Shown: one piece after another, positions 22,306 to 34,331 of the stretch
Layout: each line of letters begins with the position of its first letter
Numbering within the stretch: the stretch's first letter is position 1
DNA from: Daucus carota subsp. sativus
Taxonomy: Eukaryota > Streptophyta > Magnoliopsida > Apiales > Apiaceae
Assembly: GCF_001625215.2 (NCBI RefSeq)
Contig: NC_030382.2
Coordinates: 35,016,610-35,080,609, forward strand
DNA length: 64,000 nt
Reading direction: 5' to 3'
Notes under the pieces: model-generated
What the model saw: only the letters and a program-made list of their open reading frames with translations
Database searches by the model: none
Told to the model about the DNA's origin: nothing
Position numbers and translations under genes: made by a program

Positions 22306-24820
22306 ATGGTTTATTCATGCAGCTTCTGCATTGGCCTACTGCTCATTGTAAGTTTAGCTGTGGCCGAGGCCTTTAATGATTCATCATCATTGTTAGAAAC
22401 AAGTAAAGCAGAAACAGATGCTCTTCTATGCACGAAGTGGTGGGATCATGTGTCTTCATCTACCATTAGCTGCGACTTGAAAGGTGTTGAATGTAATAAG
22501 GCTGGTAAAGTCATTTCTATAGATCCCAACAAGAGATACTATATAGCGGATTTTCTGGGTAAACTTAAATTCTCTACCTTTCCCTACCTCGAAAAACTTA
22601 ATCTTTTCTCTTGTGGCCTTACTGGAAGCATACCTTATGAAATTGGAATGTTTTTTAAGCTCAAATATCTCAACCTCAGTAACAACTATCTCATTGGTAG
22701 CTTACCTTCTTTTCTGAGTAACCTCACTCGATTAAAGGTGCTTGATGTATCTTACAATCAACTCACTGGTAACTTACCTTCTTCCCTGGGTGGACTCACT
22801 CAATTACGTGTGCTTGATGTATCATACAATGAACTCACTAGTAAGTTACCTTCATCCCTGGGTGACCTCAGTCAATTACAGATGCTTGATGTATCTTATA
22901 ATGAACTCACTGGTAATTTACCTTCCCCCCTAGGTAACCTCACTCGATTACAGGTGCTTGATGTATTTTACAACGAACTCACCGGTAACTTACCTTCTTC
23001 TCTGGGTAACATCACTCAACTACAGTTGCTTGATGTATCTTATAATGGACTCACGGGTAAGTTACCATCTTACCTGGGTAATCTCATTCAACTACATGTA
23101 CTTGATGTATCTTACAATGAATTTAGTGGTTCAATCCTGTTAGAACTGCGAAATCTCATTGGTAATTTACCTTCTTCCCTGAGTAACCTCACTCAACTAC
23201 AGGCGCTTGATGTATCTCACAATAACTCACAATAAACTCAATGGCTCCATCCCATTGGAACTAGGAAACCTCCTAAGTAATTTGGTCGATTTAGACCTTA
23301 GCTCTAATCTATTTAATGGCTCCATACCTGTTTTTAAAAATTGTAGTGGCCTAAATCATCTGGATCTCTCCAACAATTCGCTCAGTGGCCACATTCCTGA
23401 AGAACTTGGGCATTGCGCTTCACTGGAATTCGTGAATTTTAGGCATAATAATTTGGGCGGAAGCATACCCTACAAATTTCTTTGTTCGTCACATTTAGCT
23501 GACTTGTATCTCTCACACAACAATCTTTATAGGCCAACCCCATCCACCAACATTTCAATTCGAAATGAGCGTGATAAATATTATGATGGTGAAAGGACTT
23601 TCTTATGTGAAAGTGGTGGATTGACTTCCTCCAAAAGAAAGTCACACTTGCTTGTCGTCTGTATAGTTCTTTCCCTTTTTATCGGCCTTTCGACGTTGAT
23701 ACTAGCCTTCGTGCTCTGTTGCCAACATACACCTGTGGAAGATCCATCCAGGATCAATGTGAGGAATGGTGATTTTTGCTCAATATGGAACTTTGACGGC
23801 CATATTGCATATGAGGACATTATGATAGCCACCAATAATTTTGACATCAGATACTGCATAGGAACGGGTGGTTACGGTAGTGTATATGAAGCCAGATTAC
23901 CAAGTGGCAAGACTGTGGCACTCAAAAAGCTTCATCGCCTGGAAGCTGAGGAGCCGACTTTTGACAGAAGTTTCAGAAATGAGGCGCATGTGTTGTCAAA
24001 TATACGACACAAGAATATCGTGAAGCTCTTTGGTTTCTGTTTGCACAATCGATCCATGTTTCTTGTCTACGAGTTCATGGAGAAGGGAAGTTTATTTTGT
24101 GCGCTCAGAGATGACGCCCATGCTGTGGAATTAGATTGGAGTAAGAGGGTAAACATTGTGAAAGGTATATCACATGCTTTATCATACATGCACCACGACT
24201 GCGCTCCACCAATAGTTCATCGAGATATATCAAGTAATAACATACTACTCAACTCTGAAATGGAGGCGTTTGTCGCTGACTTTGGTGCATCTAGGTTGCT
24301 AGAGCCCGATTCATCCAATCAAACAATAGTTGCAGGCACTTGCGGTTATATTGCTCCCGGTTATCTCTTCTCACTATTTCAGAAATTTTCAGTTCCACAC
24401 TTTTATGTTGTAACTACATATTATCCCTAGAAATCTGTTATAATTTCCTTTACGTTTTCTGATCCTGCAGAGCTCGCGTACACAATGGTTGTGTCTGAAA
24501 AATGTGATGTGTATAGCTTTGGCGTGGTAGCGCTAGAAATCATGATGGGAAGCCATCCAGGAGACTTCCTCTCAGATTTTAGAACTTCCCGGTGCACTCC
24601 CAATAGAATGCTGAATGATCTATTGGACACACGTCTCCCGCGCCCAACAAGGCAGCAAGAACATGACATTGTTCTTATATTGAGACAATCATTTGCGTGT
24701 TTGTGCTCAAACCCAAAATTTCGACCCTCCATGAATACTCTATGTCGGGAGATTTCACAAACTTCAAAGATGCTGAAAGCAAATTCTATTTATACCATGT
24801 CAGTTGAACAAATATGTTGA
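22306..24820 (+). pseudogene. LRR receptor-like kinase (MIK2/At1g35710-like), frameshifted
   Basis: The first frame (22306-23235) gives a signal peptide, an LRR cap (ALLCTKWWDHVSSS...GVECNKAGKV) and about nine 24-residue LRRs. The second (from about 23216) continues with LRRs, a membrane span near 23640-23725 and a kinase with GTGGYGSVYEA, VALKKLH, HRDISSNN, DFGASR and GYIAP. An intron at 24360-24470 (GT...CAG, phase 1) joins to [25 protein letters not shown], ending in TGA at 24818-24820. The frame breaks because CACAATAACT is tandemly inserted at 23218-23237, adding 10 bp where LDVSHNKLNGSIP should read through. Kinase motifs are intact, so the lesion looks recent. The protein now stops after about 309 residues, leaving a secreted LRR stub. 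Sequencing error is a possible alternative. Confidence 0.88.
22735..23235 (+). repeat. 72-bp tandem repeats encoding near-identical LRRs
   Basis: CTTGATGTATCTTACAATGA and its 72-bp surroundings (24 codons) recur at about 22741, 22813, 22885, 22957, 23029, 23101 and 23205 with few differences. One unit (about 23120-23205) is out of register. DNA-level similarity this high implies recent expansion by unequal crossing-over or slippage. Confidence 0.85.
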
Positions 24821-25164
24821 TTTCTGATAGTAACTGAGCATTGCAACAACTGACATGATTTGGTCCAAATATTGTGGTGTGGATACAAATCTTAGTTCGT
24901 CGAAAGTTTTCATTGGTGTTTTTATCTTGTATATTCAATATGTTATTATAAAGCAGCAATGTGTTTGTCCATTATTTGTCCATTATTACCAGCACTTTTC
25001 TACATTGATATTTTGTAGCGGTAGAATTAATGCTCAGCTCTGAATAAACGTGGCTTGAGCTCCTGCATACTATATTTATAACACGAGATTGGACTTGGCT
25101 TGCGGTCTATACTCCCTCCGTCTCTCTCATTTATTTACGTTTCTACCTGATTCCATGACTTTGC
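24821..25164. other. 3' flank of the LRR kinase
   Basis: AT-rich sequence that should carry the 3' UTR. No further gene is visible before similarity to a second kinase begins. Confidence 0.5.
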
Positions 25165-25700
25165 AAGGCAATTGGAACTAGGAAATCTGAGTCATTTGGT
25201 CACATTTGTACAACTCGGAGCTCTCCTACAACAATCTTGTTGACCCATTCCAATGCACCAATCTCCCAGATACAAAAAAGAGCTGTCGTACAGATTATGA
25301 GTATGATAGTATATTCACTTTCTTTTGTAATACTAGTGAATCGACTTCTAGAAGAAAGTCACACTTGCCCATCCTTCCCTAGCTTGTTGGTACTAGCCTT
25401 GATGTTTTGTAGTGCTCGAAAAACTTCGAAGCCGAGGAGCCAGCTTTCAACAGAATTTTTAGAAATGAGGTACGTCTGTTGTCAAAGACTAGACAGAAGA
25501 ATGTGGTGAAGCTTTTTAGTTTCTGCTTGCACAATCGATCCATGTTTTTCGTCTACGAGTTTTTAGACAAAGGAAGTTTGTTTTGTGCACTGACAGACAC
25601 GCCCATGCCTAGCACCACTATTACCCTCCACCTATTGTTCATCCAGATACATCAAGTAATAACATATTACTCAACTCTAAAATGAAGTCATTTGTTGCTG
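25165..25700 (+). pseudogene. relic of a second LRR receptor kinase
   Basis: Fragments in shifting frames match the upstream kinase: IGTRKSESFG-type LRR remains (LELGNLSHLV), SRRKSHLP and SLLVLALMF from the membrane region, KNVVKLFSFCLHNRSMFFVYEF then DKGSLFCAL, and IVHPDTSSNNILLNSKMKSFVA where the catalytic HRD has become HPD. The glycine loop and much of the N-lobe are deleted and frames break repeatedly. Similarity stops abruptly near 25700. A tandem duplicate in decay. Confidence 0.85.
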
Positions 25701-26710
25701 AAACATTAAAATTCAGTTGGATAATTTTAATGTCCAATTTTTTCACATGAAACATTGATGCACGATTTTCATGTGATACTATGAATTATTTATTATCTCA
25801 ATTTTTCATGACATTCTTTCCCAATAAAGTTTCCATAGAAATTTTCTCTATAATTTATCCCAATTATTTATTATTTACCATTTAAAAACTGGGACAACAA
25901 ATAATCATTATACCACATGAATTAGCACCCAACTTTCATTTATTATTTTTCATGTAAATAATAAATATCATCCATGTGAAATGGTATTTGATAAATGTTC
26001 AAAAAATTTATTTTTAATAAAGAACATGACATTATAAACAGCACAGATGCCCAGCTTTGTATATCCTCAGCATCTAATAGAATCCGTCCAACAGATACAT
26101 GCATAAAGAGAATATAACCGAGCAAGTGAGCAACTACATTACGATCTAAGCAGCTCCTCATAAATACAGTACCAAATAATTCCCGACGTAAAGAGGGGGG
26201 AAAAAAATGTTATTAACACAAGGAGAACATGGCTGGGTGCGTGATTGATCCTACTTCACATTAAATTTCTCCCCATAAAGACCACCTCTCTTATCACCTT
26301 AAACGAAAAGAGAGAGTGAATAAAAATCATCACTCCAGCAACGTAAACAGAAAGGGAGAAATAACAAGAACAGCTGTAAGCTTGGATCCCAAAGCAGAAG
26401 TGTCCTACTTGTTAATCAAGATACAAACAAGCAGTGTTAGACACCCCTTGGTTGTGAAAATTAAACTAATCGACTAAAAACATCATCGAAAGACCAACCA
26501 CCAGTACTTAAAGTCGAACTCATAATCATTTGATAGGTAAGAATATTCAAATTGGGCAACACCTTAAAAAGGTCAGACCATAGTTAGATACTCGATAATC
26601 TAGATATATGTATGAGTATTAAAAGGATAACATAGGAATTGCGTAAATCAAGCTACTAAACTCCTAAAACACAGCATGCAACCAAGAGTACATCTGAAAT
26701 ACTGAAAAAT
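25701..26710. other. intergenic DNA including the UBA1 3' UTR
   Basis: The first 300 bp are very AT-rich with inverted-repeat character (ATTTATTATTTTTCATG facing CATGTAAATAATAAAT near 25940-25970) and may be a small transposon. The part next to 26711 should be the UBA1 3' UTR. No coding signal. Confidence 0.45.
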
Positions 26711-29700
26711 CTATCTGAAGTAGATAGATATCTGAGGAATGTCGATATCATTGTCATCATCGTCCTCACAGGCTACCACAACATCAAAGTGCCGACGGTA
26801 AGGTGGAAGCTCCAATTTTGCCACTTCCCTTGCCAAATCCACAACCTTCTTATCCATCCGGTCTTTGTGACGGGGAAACATGCTATTATAGAGAAGACAA
26901 CTTCCACATGAAATGCTATAGGCATTCAGACCCTTTTCTGATAGCCATTTAAGAAGCTCCCTCAATGTTGGATTCCCGTCAACTATCCATCTGTCCCATA
27001 CAGTCCACTTCATGTCCCTGTGAGCGAAGACTTTAGGGGGGACTGGCTCAGCAATAGAAAACAAAGGTAAAGCCAAATTTGCAAATGTGTTCCTATAGTC
27101 TTCCACTTTGTGCCCTCCATTCAGAACCTTGTACAGCTCAAGGCAAACAAAACCAGTAGCCATAGCAGTAGAGGTTGCAATTGCAGGGATGATCCTTCCC
27201 GCAATAAATTTAGCTTTCAGCTTATCAACTTCAGGGATGCTATAATTTCTTGCTCTCATGTTTGCCAGTGCAGCTATCATATCCATGTGGTAGTTTGTAT
27301 CATCATCCTGAATATATTTCAAATCACAAAAATTGTTATGCAAATGTACCAACACATCCTCAGTCATATCTTGTTCAGGTGAAATATTAACTTTAAGATT
27401 ATGCCATGCTGAAACTATGAACATGACAAAAAATTAACATAACACAATTTTATAGATAAAAAAGAGAGACCTTCTCAAACTGAATGGGTTTCATCTTGAA
27501 CCCAGATGACAGACTCTTCCGACACTGCTCTAGTTTCATGATCAGCTCATTGATGACTGCACTGTCATCTATAGAAGCTGCAGAGAGGTTTGTGGCTTTC
27601 TCGTCAGTCTCAATTTTGACACCTTTCTTTGGCTGAAACTCAGGAACCATCACTCTATCAACAGCTTCGGCTAATGCCTTGGGCTGCACAGCCCAATCAG
27701 GAATAGGAATGCCAAATGTCTCAGCACGTAAAATGGAAGCAGCCATGACAAAATGCAAATGACTTGGATCAGAAGTACTGAACTGCAATGGTTGAGGAAA
27801 CCGTTTAGGGGCTGACCAGAATGGAGCGCCAGTACTTGTTGAGGCGTCTTCTGGGAAAGTAAAAATCAACTGCTTCACACGGTTGGAGAAATAGTCTTCA
27901 AACCTGAAGCCAAGAAACAACGTCAAACCAATGCAAGCATAGAAGTGCTTCCTCTGCAACTATACATGAGAAACAAATGAAAATATAAACAGAGCTAAAC
28001 CTTAAACGGGCCCATGTAATGCAGTCCTGGAAAGCATCGCATCTGTCCTTATCAAGGCACTCAAGAACACGTTCCAACTTGTCCCTAGCCTGAGCATCGC
28101 CTGCATTCACTATAGCAGAGGTATATTCACTTGTATTGAAAAGATAGGCATTTACTTCCGCAGGGGTTTTCTCCAGTAAACCCTCAAACTCAGACCTAGC
28201 CCATGTCAGGCAATGGTCAATGTTGTGCGGAAAAGAGTGCACAGTACACATGGGTGCTTGTTTCTCTGGTGGATCTCTTGAGGCACCATAATTCTCAGTC
28301 AGATGAGGAATAACCATCTGGGTGTTGCATTTGGCCCCCAAAGTCCCAGATTCCAAAAGTGGCTTCTGGAAATACAAGCATCTTTGATCGACATATAACC
28401 TAGCATTGACATTGTCAAGGGCATTTACTACTACACTCAGATTTTCCCAGTAGGTGTCATCAAAGACATTCTCAGTCTCGGGGCCCACGCGATTCTGCAA
28501 TGCTTCAATATGCAGAGCAGGATTTATCAATGCAGCAGCCGTGGCAGCAACAGTTGATTTTGCCTGCCCTATATTCCAATCACGGAATAGAAATTGTCTG
28601 CTCAAATTGCTCTTCTCTATCACATCATCATCAGTTACTGTCAGTTTCCCTTGTTTGCCGCATGAAACACCCATCAAAGCCAAATTTTTCAGGAACTCAC
28701 AGCCCAATGCACCAGATCCAACAACAAAAACCTGAGCATCTTCAAGTTTCTTTTGCAGCTTGGCCCCAAACACTGATATTTGTGCATCATAGCGGCTATT
28801 CTGTGGTTCAAATTCACTAACCTCCAGTGATTCAGTAGGAAGTGACTCAACCGAGTCGAAATAGAAAAACTGTAAGCAACATGCAGACATTTAGTGACAG
28901 TTCATTCATATATTACAGTCAATAAAAACTATGACTAAAATGGCAACAGACACAAATCATGAGGAAAATGATACAGGCTCAAAAGTGATCATCTCAAAAA
29001 GTCAAAAAACTGTGAAGACACGATATTGATTCCAGAACAAGCATTTAAGTACAAATGATACAAAGATAACCTGGAAGAGTGGATGAAACTTTCCCGAACA
29101 TGCCTTCATAACCTCCTGGCCAACAATTCCACCAAACATAGCCGCCATGGGATTCAGAACAGCCCGAGCACCAAAAGAAAATTGACGCAGAAGTTTTGGG
29201 TTAATATCGTCTACTTTCCCATCCCCGAAGCTCTCATTCAGGGTGCTGGCAATGGATATGAGCTTCTCTGCATCTTCTTCAGAACCAGCAACCGGGAAGC
29301 GTCCTAATTCAGATATAAACTTGTCGAGTGCTTGAAAAGCCAAGTGCAAGAGTGGTGGCCGGTCAAATTTAGAGAAATCACTCAACAAATATTCTCCTGG
29401 GTCTTTAAGTGCTTCTTTTAATGGCTTAAAATTTAGGACCTTCGGCTGCTTCACCTGAGTTACGATACCTCCTCTCTCATACTGCCCAAAATTTGTTGTG
29501 TCCTCCTCAAGGTTGAAAGAATACGGTCTTGAATTAATTATCTTTCTTGGCTTTCCATCATTGAGTTCTGTCATTCCTTTAACCTCTGAGAACACAACAA
29601 GGTCTCCATCCTGAAATTCTAGCCTTTCATCATCAACACATGATATAAGGGCAGGTTTATCATTACTGATAGATGCAATAATTCCAGTGTGAGGTTCCTC

Positions 29701-32615
29701 GCCGTCAGTATCCACCACAGTGAACTCTGGGCCAAAATCACAGAACACATTACCAAAAAGACCTCTCACTTCAGTCTTTATGAATGCAATAGGTGGTTGA
29801 TGTGTATGACAATAATCATTGAATTCAATTGCATTCTCCAAGTTAGAATCAGTAAAAACAACAGCCTGCCAGACATCAAAATATAGTGTTACTACCACAC
29901 TGGTGACACATAAAAATAATACAAAACATATTACTTCCAACAAATACAGAGAATGAAATTATTGATATATATTGTGTTAAAATAACTACTATATAACACG
30001 ATCATGCAATAATCATTTTCTGCAGTTTACGTACCCCAACTTGCTTCTAGTTTTCTTTTACTGGCTTATTTCCAGCTATATGATGGGATAAAAGAAGGGA
30101 ACCGGTATAGAAGTGGGTAAAAAGAGTAGTGAGATGAAAGATAAGGATGCTGTAAGATGTTTAATGTATAACAAATTCATGAATCAGCCACACAGAGTTC
30201 AATGTACAGATTGTTAGGATTTCCAGAAACAAACTTGATAGTGTCAAAGTTTAAGTAAGCTGAAAATGCAAATTCCAGTTTAAAAAATGTTTTAGCAGCA
30301 GTAAATCTGTAAAATTAGCCATACAGTATCTTTTGTCCAGAATTATTATTTACTTGAGCTATATTTTGATTACTTATCTTCCGCATCATGCAAAGGCTAA
30401 ATTTCTAGGACACTGGAATTATGAAAACACAGAAAAAGATAAAAGACGATTTCAATATTCATTGATGAAGAAATTCTAATACTTGATGCAGCAAAGTCAA
30501 CAAATTAACTCAATAATATATTAATTATTTTTACATGTGTGGCTAGGAAGCAACTGCAAAGGGAATTCTCGTTACCAAGAATTAAAATACACAAGCAGCT
30601 ATTAGTGTATTAAAAAGTGACAGTACAAGGTAGATGTATTAAATCTAACATGTTTACAAGAACCGGTTAGCCTCCGATTTCTTATTAACCTTTCATAAAA
30701 ATTTAATATCAATTCGATAAAATAAATATAAGAAAGGTTTCTGTCGATCCACAAAAGAGTAGTTGACGTCATTTGCTTCACTTAAATTATAATCATCTCC
30801 ACAACAGATATCCAACTATCGACAGACTAACTATGCAATAGGAACAGTTTAATAGTTCTTCGAACTAGTAGGTCACTTATATCTGACAAAATAGTTTAAT
30901 CACCAACATAACCATAGTTAAGAGACGTGGTGAAGAGAAATGTTTAAGGTTTTAAACACGGCAACACTCATTTTCAGATATATGCTCGAGGATAACAAGA
31001 ATTAGCACATCAAAATAATTATTCAAGTAATTTTTTTGATAAATAAGTCAATAAAAAATATAATAGTCAAGATTCCCATTAATAAACTAGTGATTTCTTT
31101 TAAATTTTAACAGAACTAAGCTACCTGAAAGCCAGAGAGTTGCTCCTTAGTCAATTTAGTGGTCAAACAGGTAACAACGACAGCATTGTTAAGCTCCTGC
31201 AGCTTTTGAACAGAAACAAGTGCCCTGTTCTTACCAACATCATTCTCTGTGAATATAAAATTGCTAGACAAATCCCACAATTCAACATTGCCTTCATCAT
31301 GCAACGTCACGGACTTGACACCAGCAAGTATGAGATTCTTTGCTGCATGAGATTAGATGGATACATTCAATATCAAAGCTATAATTATTCAACTTAAAAA
31401 AGTTCCAGAAAATTTCCAGACCATAGCAGACATACTTTGACAGCAATACAAGATCGATAGTCATGCCACCAGGCACAATCACATGAACATACCTCCAAAT
31501 AATATATACCACAACTCAAAACCATACTATATTCATGTCTATCCGAACATATGCACAAAGTACGATAAGAAAAAATAATTGATTATAGTAAGTTACCGGC
31601 TAGTCATAAAAAGTCGAGAATTCTTTCATAATACATATATTGACCAGATTTAATATGAATATAGCTTAACACATCAATTTATAATTTTATTCAAATATAA
31701 GATACCAAATTCAAATGAAGCATAATCACTAAATAATCCAAATACCAAAAATTAACCATGTCAAACCAAATAGAAACACTAGAATAATGAAAAACAAGCT
31801 GATACCATATCATGTTCATATCCATCTCCTTGCGGATTGCAACTGATTAAATCAGGGGATGGAACACCATAATCATGGTTAGTCGACTAGTTGCCTTCGT
31901 GATAACCATACATATGAGCAAGTAGAGGTAAATAAAATTCATGTCTCTTCCTAGCTGACTATAAACATAAACATAAACAACTTATTCCACATTAAGTTCT
32001 ATTTTGTTTTCTCCACTAAAAAAATAGAGGCAGACATGTTTACCTACTAGACCTTGTGCTGAACAAGGTTAGAATAAAGTGCAAATGCAATCAGCCAACT
32101 CATTAAAGTATATATAAACTTCTAGAGCATAGATGGAGTACAATTTAACAAAAATTACAAACTAGGAGTCATAATTAACAAATGAAATTGAGCACCACAA
32201 ATCAAAAAAATTCCAATATTGAGACATATAAAATGCTGTAATCCAACTCCAGAACAAAATGCATACCTATTTCAGTACCAAGACCTTGCATGCCTGAAAC
32301 GAGCACATTTGAAGCAAAAAGCCGCCTCATCGTCTCTCGCCCATATACAGCAAGCTGCCTACTATGAAGATCCTCATCAATCTCCTGCTGATTTCCATCA
32401 TCCATAGTCATACTCGGTTTCTGAACGCTACTACCTCCTGTGTTACTACCCCTTCCATTCTCCATACCTCCGTCTCCACTCTTAGCTGTAGTAGTAGTAG
32501 TTGTGTTCACACAAGAGATCAAACAACTCTTCTTAAGTAAACTATCTGAATCAATACCAGCGCTGTTATCACCGTCTACAACTCCTCCTTCAACTGATCT
32601 CTTTTTAGGAAGCAT
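26711..32615 (-). CDS. UBA1: ubiquitin-activating enzyme E1
   Basis: Activates ubiquitin with ATP and passes it, as a thioester, to E2 enzymes in cytosol and nucleus. Six coding exons fit with phase closure: 32615-32267, 31342-31125, 29865-29071, 28869-28001, 27903-27471 and 27307-26711, giving 1,086 aa, near the 1,080 of Arabidopsis UBA1. Order: variable N-terminus, inactive ThiF-like half ([20 protein letters not shown]), four-helix and linker region, active adenylation half with nucleotide loop GSGALGCEF (about residue 505), catalytic Cys in [10 protein letters not shown] (about residue 662), and a C-terminal ubiquitin-fold domain ending [12 protein letters not shown]. The start [11 protein letters not shown] is the first ATG after a 5'-UTR intron acceptor (exon from 32628); upstream codons lack an ATG. 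No lesion seen. Long introns 1 and 2 (924 and 1,259 bp) hold no other gene. Confidence 0.97.
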
Positions 32616-32628
32616 ATAGTGCAACAAA

Positions 32629-33305
32629 CTACACAAAACAACACAAAATCAATATCGCATTCAGAAATAAAGATCTAACTACTAATTAACACAAAAACCT
32701 TATATAAATAGCCTCAACAGTCATGTTTGGATACTTGTTACACACACAGTATCCATATATATACTTGTTAGTAAGTGAAGAATATAATCGTCCAATAAAC
32801 TACTGGAAATGGCAGAAATTGCCATTAAAGTAAGACAAAATTACCATCACACTGAACATAAACCTAGCTTCAATAAATAATTTCTGTTATTAGATAATGA
32901 AGCACGTACACTTCATCATTACTACAACACCAAAACACGATAGCATAGAAAATATAAGAAAAAATTACTCACACAGTAAACCTAGACCTAGCTTCGCGCA
33001 ATTAAAAACTTCATATACATACACATCCGTAAATAATGCTTGTAACTGAGGCACATAGTTCACTAATCCACTAAAAACACTACAAATCACCATAAAACAA
33101 CACAAAATCACAATCGCATACATAAAAATGAAGATCGGACTACTAATTAACACAGTACAGCTAAACCTAGCCTCGATTAGATGCATGTTTGAACAAGACC
33201 TAGCTTCGATAATCGCAAATAGATGCTCTGATATACATACAACAGCGTGTGTGTATTTGTGTGTGTATAAAATGAAGGAGAGACAGAGAGAGATGAGAAA
33301 CGTAC
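32629..33305 (-). other. 5'-UTR intron of UBA1
   Basis: On the minus strand a CT-rich leader ends CTTCGATCG followed by GTACGT (donor at 33305-33304). The acceptor TTTTGTGTAG ends at 32629, 13 bp before the ATG. Leader introns are frequent in plant ubiquitin-pathway genes and often raise expression. The leader exon would be about 33372-33306. Predicted from sequence only. Confidence 0.65.
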
Positions 33306-33400
33306 CGATCGAAGCTGCGAAGAGTAAGAAAAGAGAGATTGAGAGTGAGAAACAAGAGCGAGAGGAAATGAAAGAAGTGAAGAGAGGGGAGGAGAGGGGG

Positions 33401-33441
33401 TATTTATAGATGGATTTGTATTGGGTCTAGGGTTTTGGGCC
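33401..33441 (-). promoter_or_regulatory. UBA1 core promoter: TATA box, telo-box and site II motif
   Basis: On the minus strand, TGGGCC/GGCCCA (33436-33441) and AAACCCTA (33428-33435) stand next to each other, followed by TATAAATA (33401-33408) and a long pyrimidine-rich stretch. The telo-box plus site II pair is typical of plant growth-linked housekeeping genes such as ribosomal protein genes. Confidence 0.7.
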
Positions 33442-34313
33442 ATGGTTATATTGAGTACATTTTTAGAGAGGGTGGGGGGAGAGACAGGGAAAGTTCCAGA
33501 AGAGGGAGCGATAAAGTAGTGGACTGCTACAGGTACGATGGAAATGAAATGTTTGTGCCAAATTTTTCCGAAATTTAAAATTTTCGCCGTGAAAATCACC
33601 TTTTTTATACACAAGTCTACGGTGCGTCGGTGCGTGCAAAACTTTTTCAATGCTTTATTTTTTAATAATTTTAATAATTATATTTATTAAAAAATAATTT
33701 GAAAAGACAATATACTTAAGGAAATTTTATAATTTATTAGTTTTCTAAAATTAATAATATAAAGTTTAATATGTTGTTGATATGATATAACCTTAATTTA
33801 GTATTGTATCATATGGTTTTCATTGTTTCGAGTTAGAAAAATTAATTGTTATAATTAAATAACTACAAGTGATTTGGCTGGAAATATAGGACAATCTTAT
33901 AAAATATATATATACCGCGAACTACATTTTTATGGCATCTGATCATCGCAAATTAACTCTTCAAACGTATATCTATGTCTGGGACAACACGGCCATCAGA
34001 TTTAGAAACTCTCAATACATAGACTAGTATAAAAATTAGAGCGAATGGAGAGAAAAATTTATGATGGTGTGAGATACTTTATCAAGATATCAAAGGAGCA
34101 TAATACATAAAATCAAACAAAATTTAAATGAATCGATGAAAAAAAGTTATAAAATCATTAACAAAACCAATGGCATGAAAAATGAATAGCAAGACTTAAA
34201 TTACACACTAAAAGAAAGGAGAAATGATATTAAGAACAAAAACAGAACATAACATTGGAATGCATATGACCTATTGTAGACCCATTATAAGGATGAAAAA
34301 AAAATTAATAGCC
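33442..34313. other. distal UBA1 promoter and AT-rich spacer
   Basis: Contains no gene I can support. The first 200 bp are GC-richer and belong to the UBA1 upstream region; the rest is AT-rich and unstructured. Confidence 0.5.
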
Positions 34314-34331
34314 AATACCAACAAACATAAA
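34314..34331. repeat. LINE target site duplication (left)
   Basis: AATACCAACAAACATAAA here is repeated exactly at 36767-36784. An 18-bp duplication of variable type is expected from target-primed reverse transcription. Confidence 0.9.

Noticed and set aside
28454..28820. Plus-strand frames opposite UBA1 exon 4
   Set aside because: Shadows of the strongly conserved E1 coding strand.
32616..32636. An upstream start for UBA1 ([11 protein letters not shown])
   Set aside because: The codon at 32636 is TTG, not ATG, and a plausible 5'-UTR splice acceptor sits at 32629. ATG 32615 is used instead.
33128..33409. 93-codon plus-strand frame rich in Glu/Lys/Arg
   Set aside because: It is the complement of the pyrimidine-rich UBA1 leader, so composition explains it.
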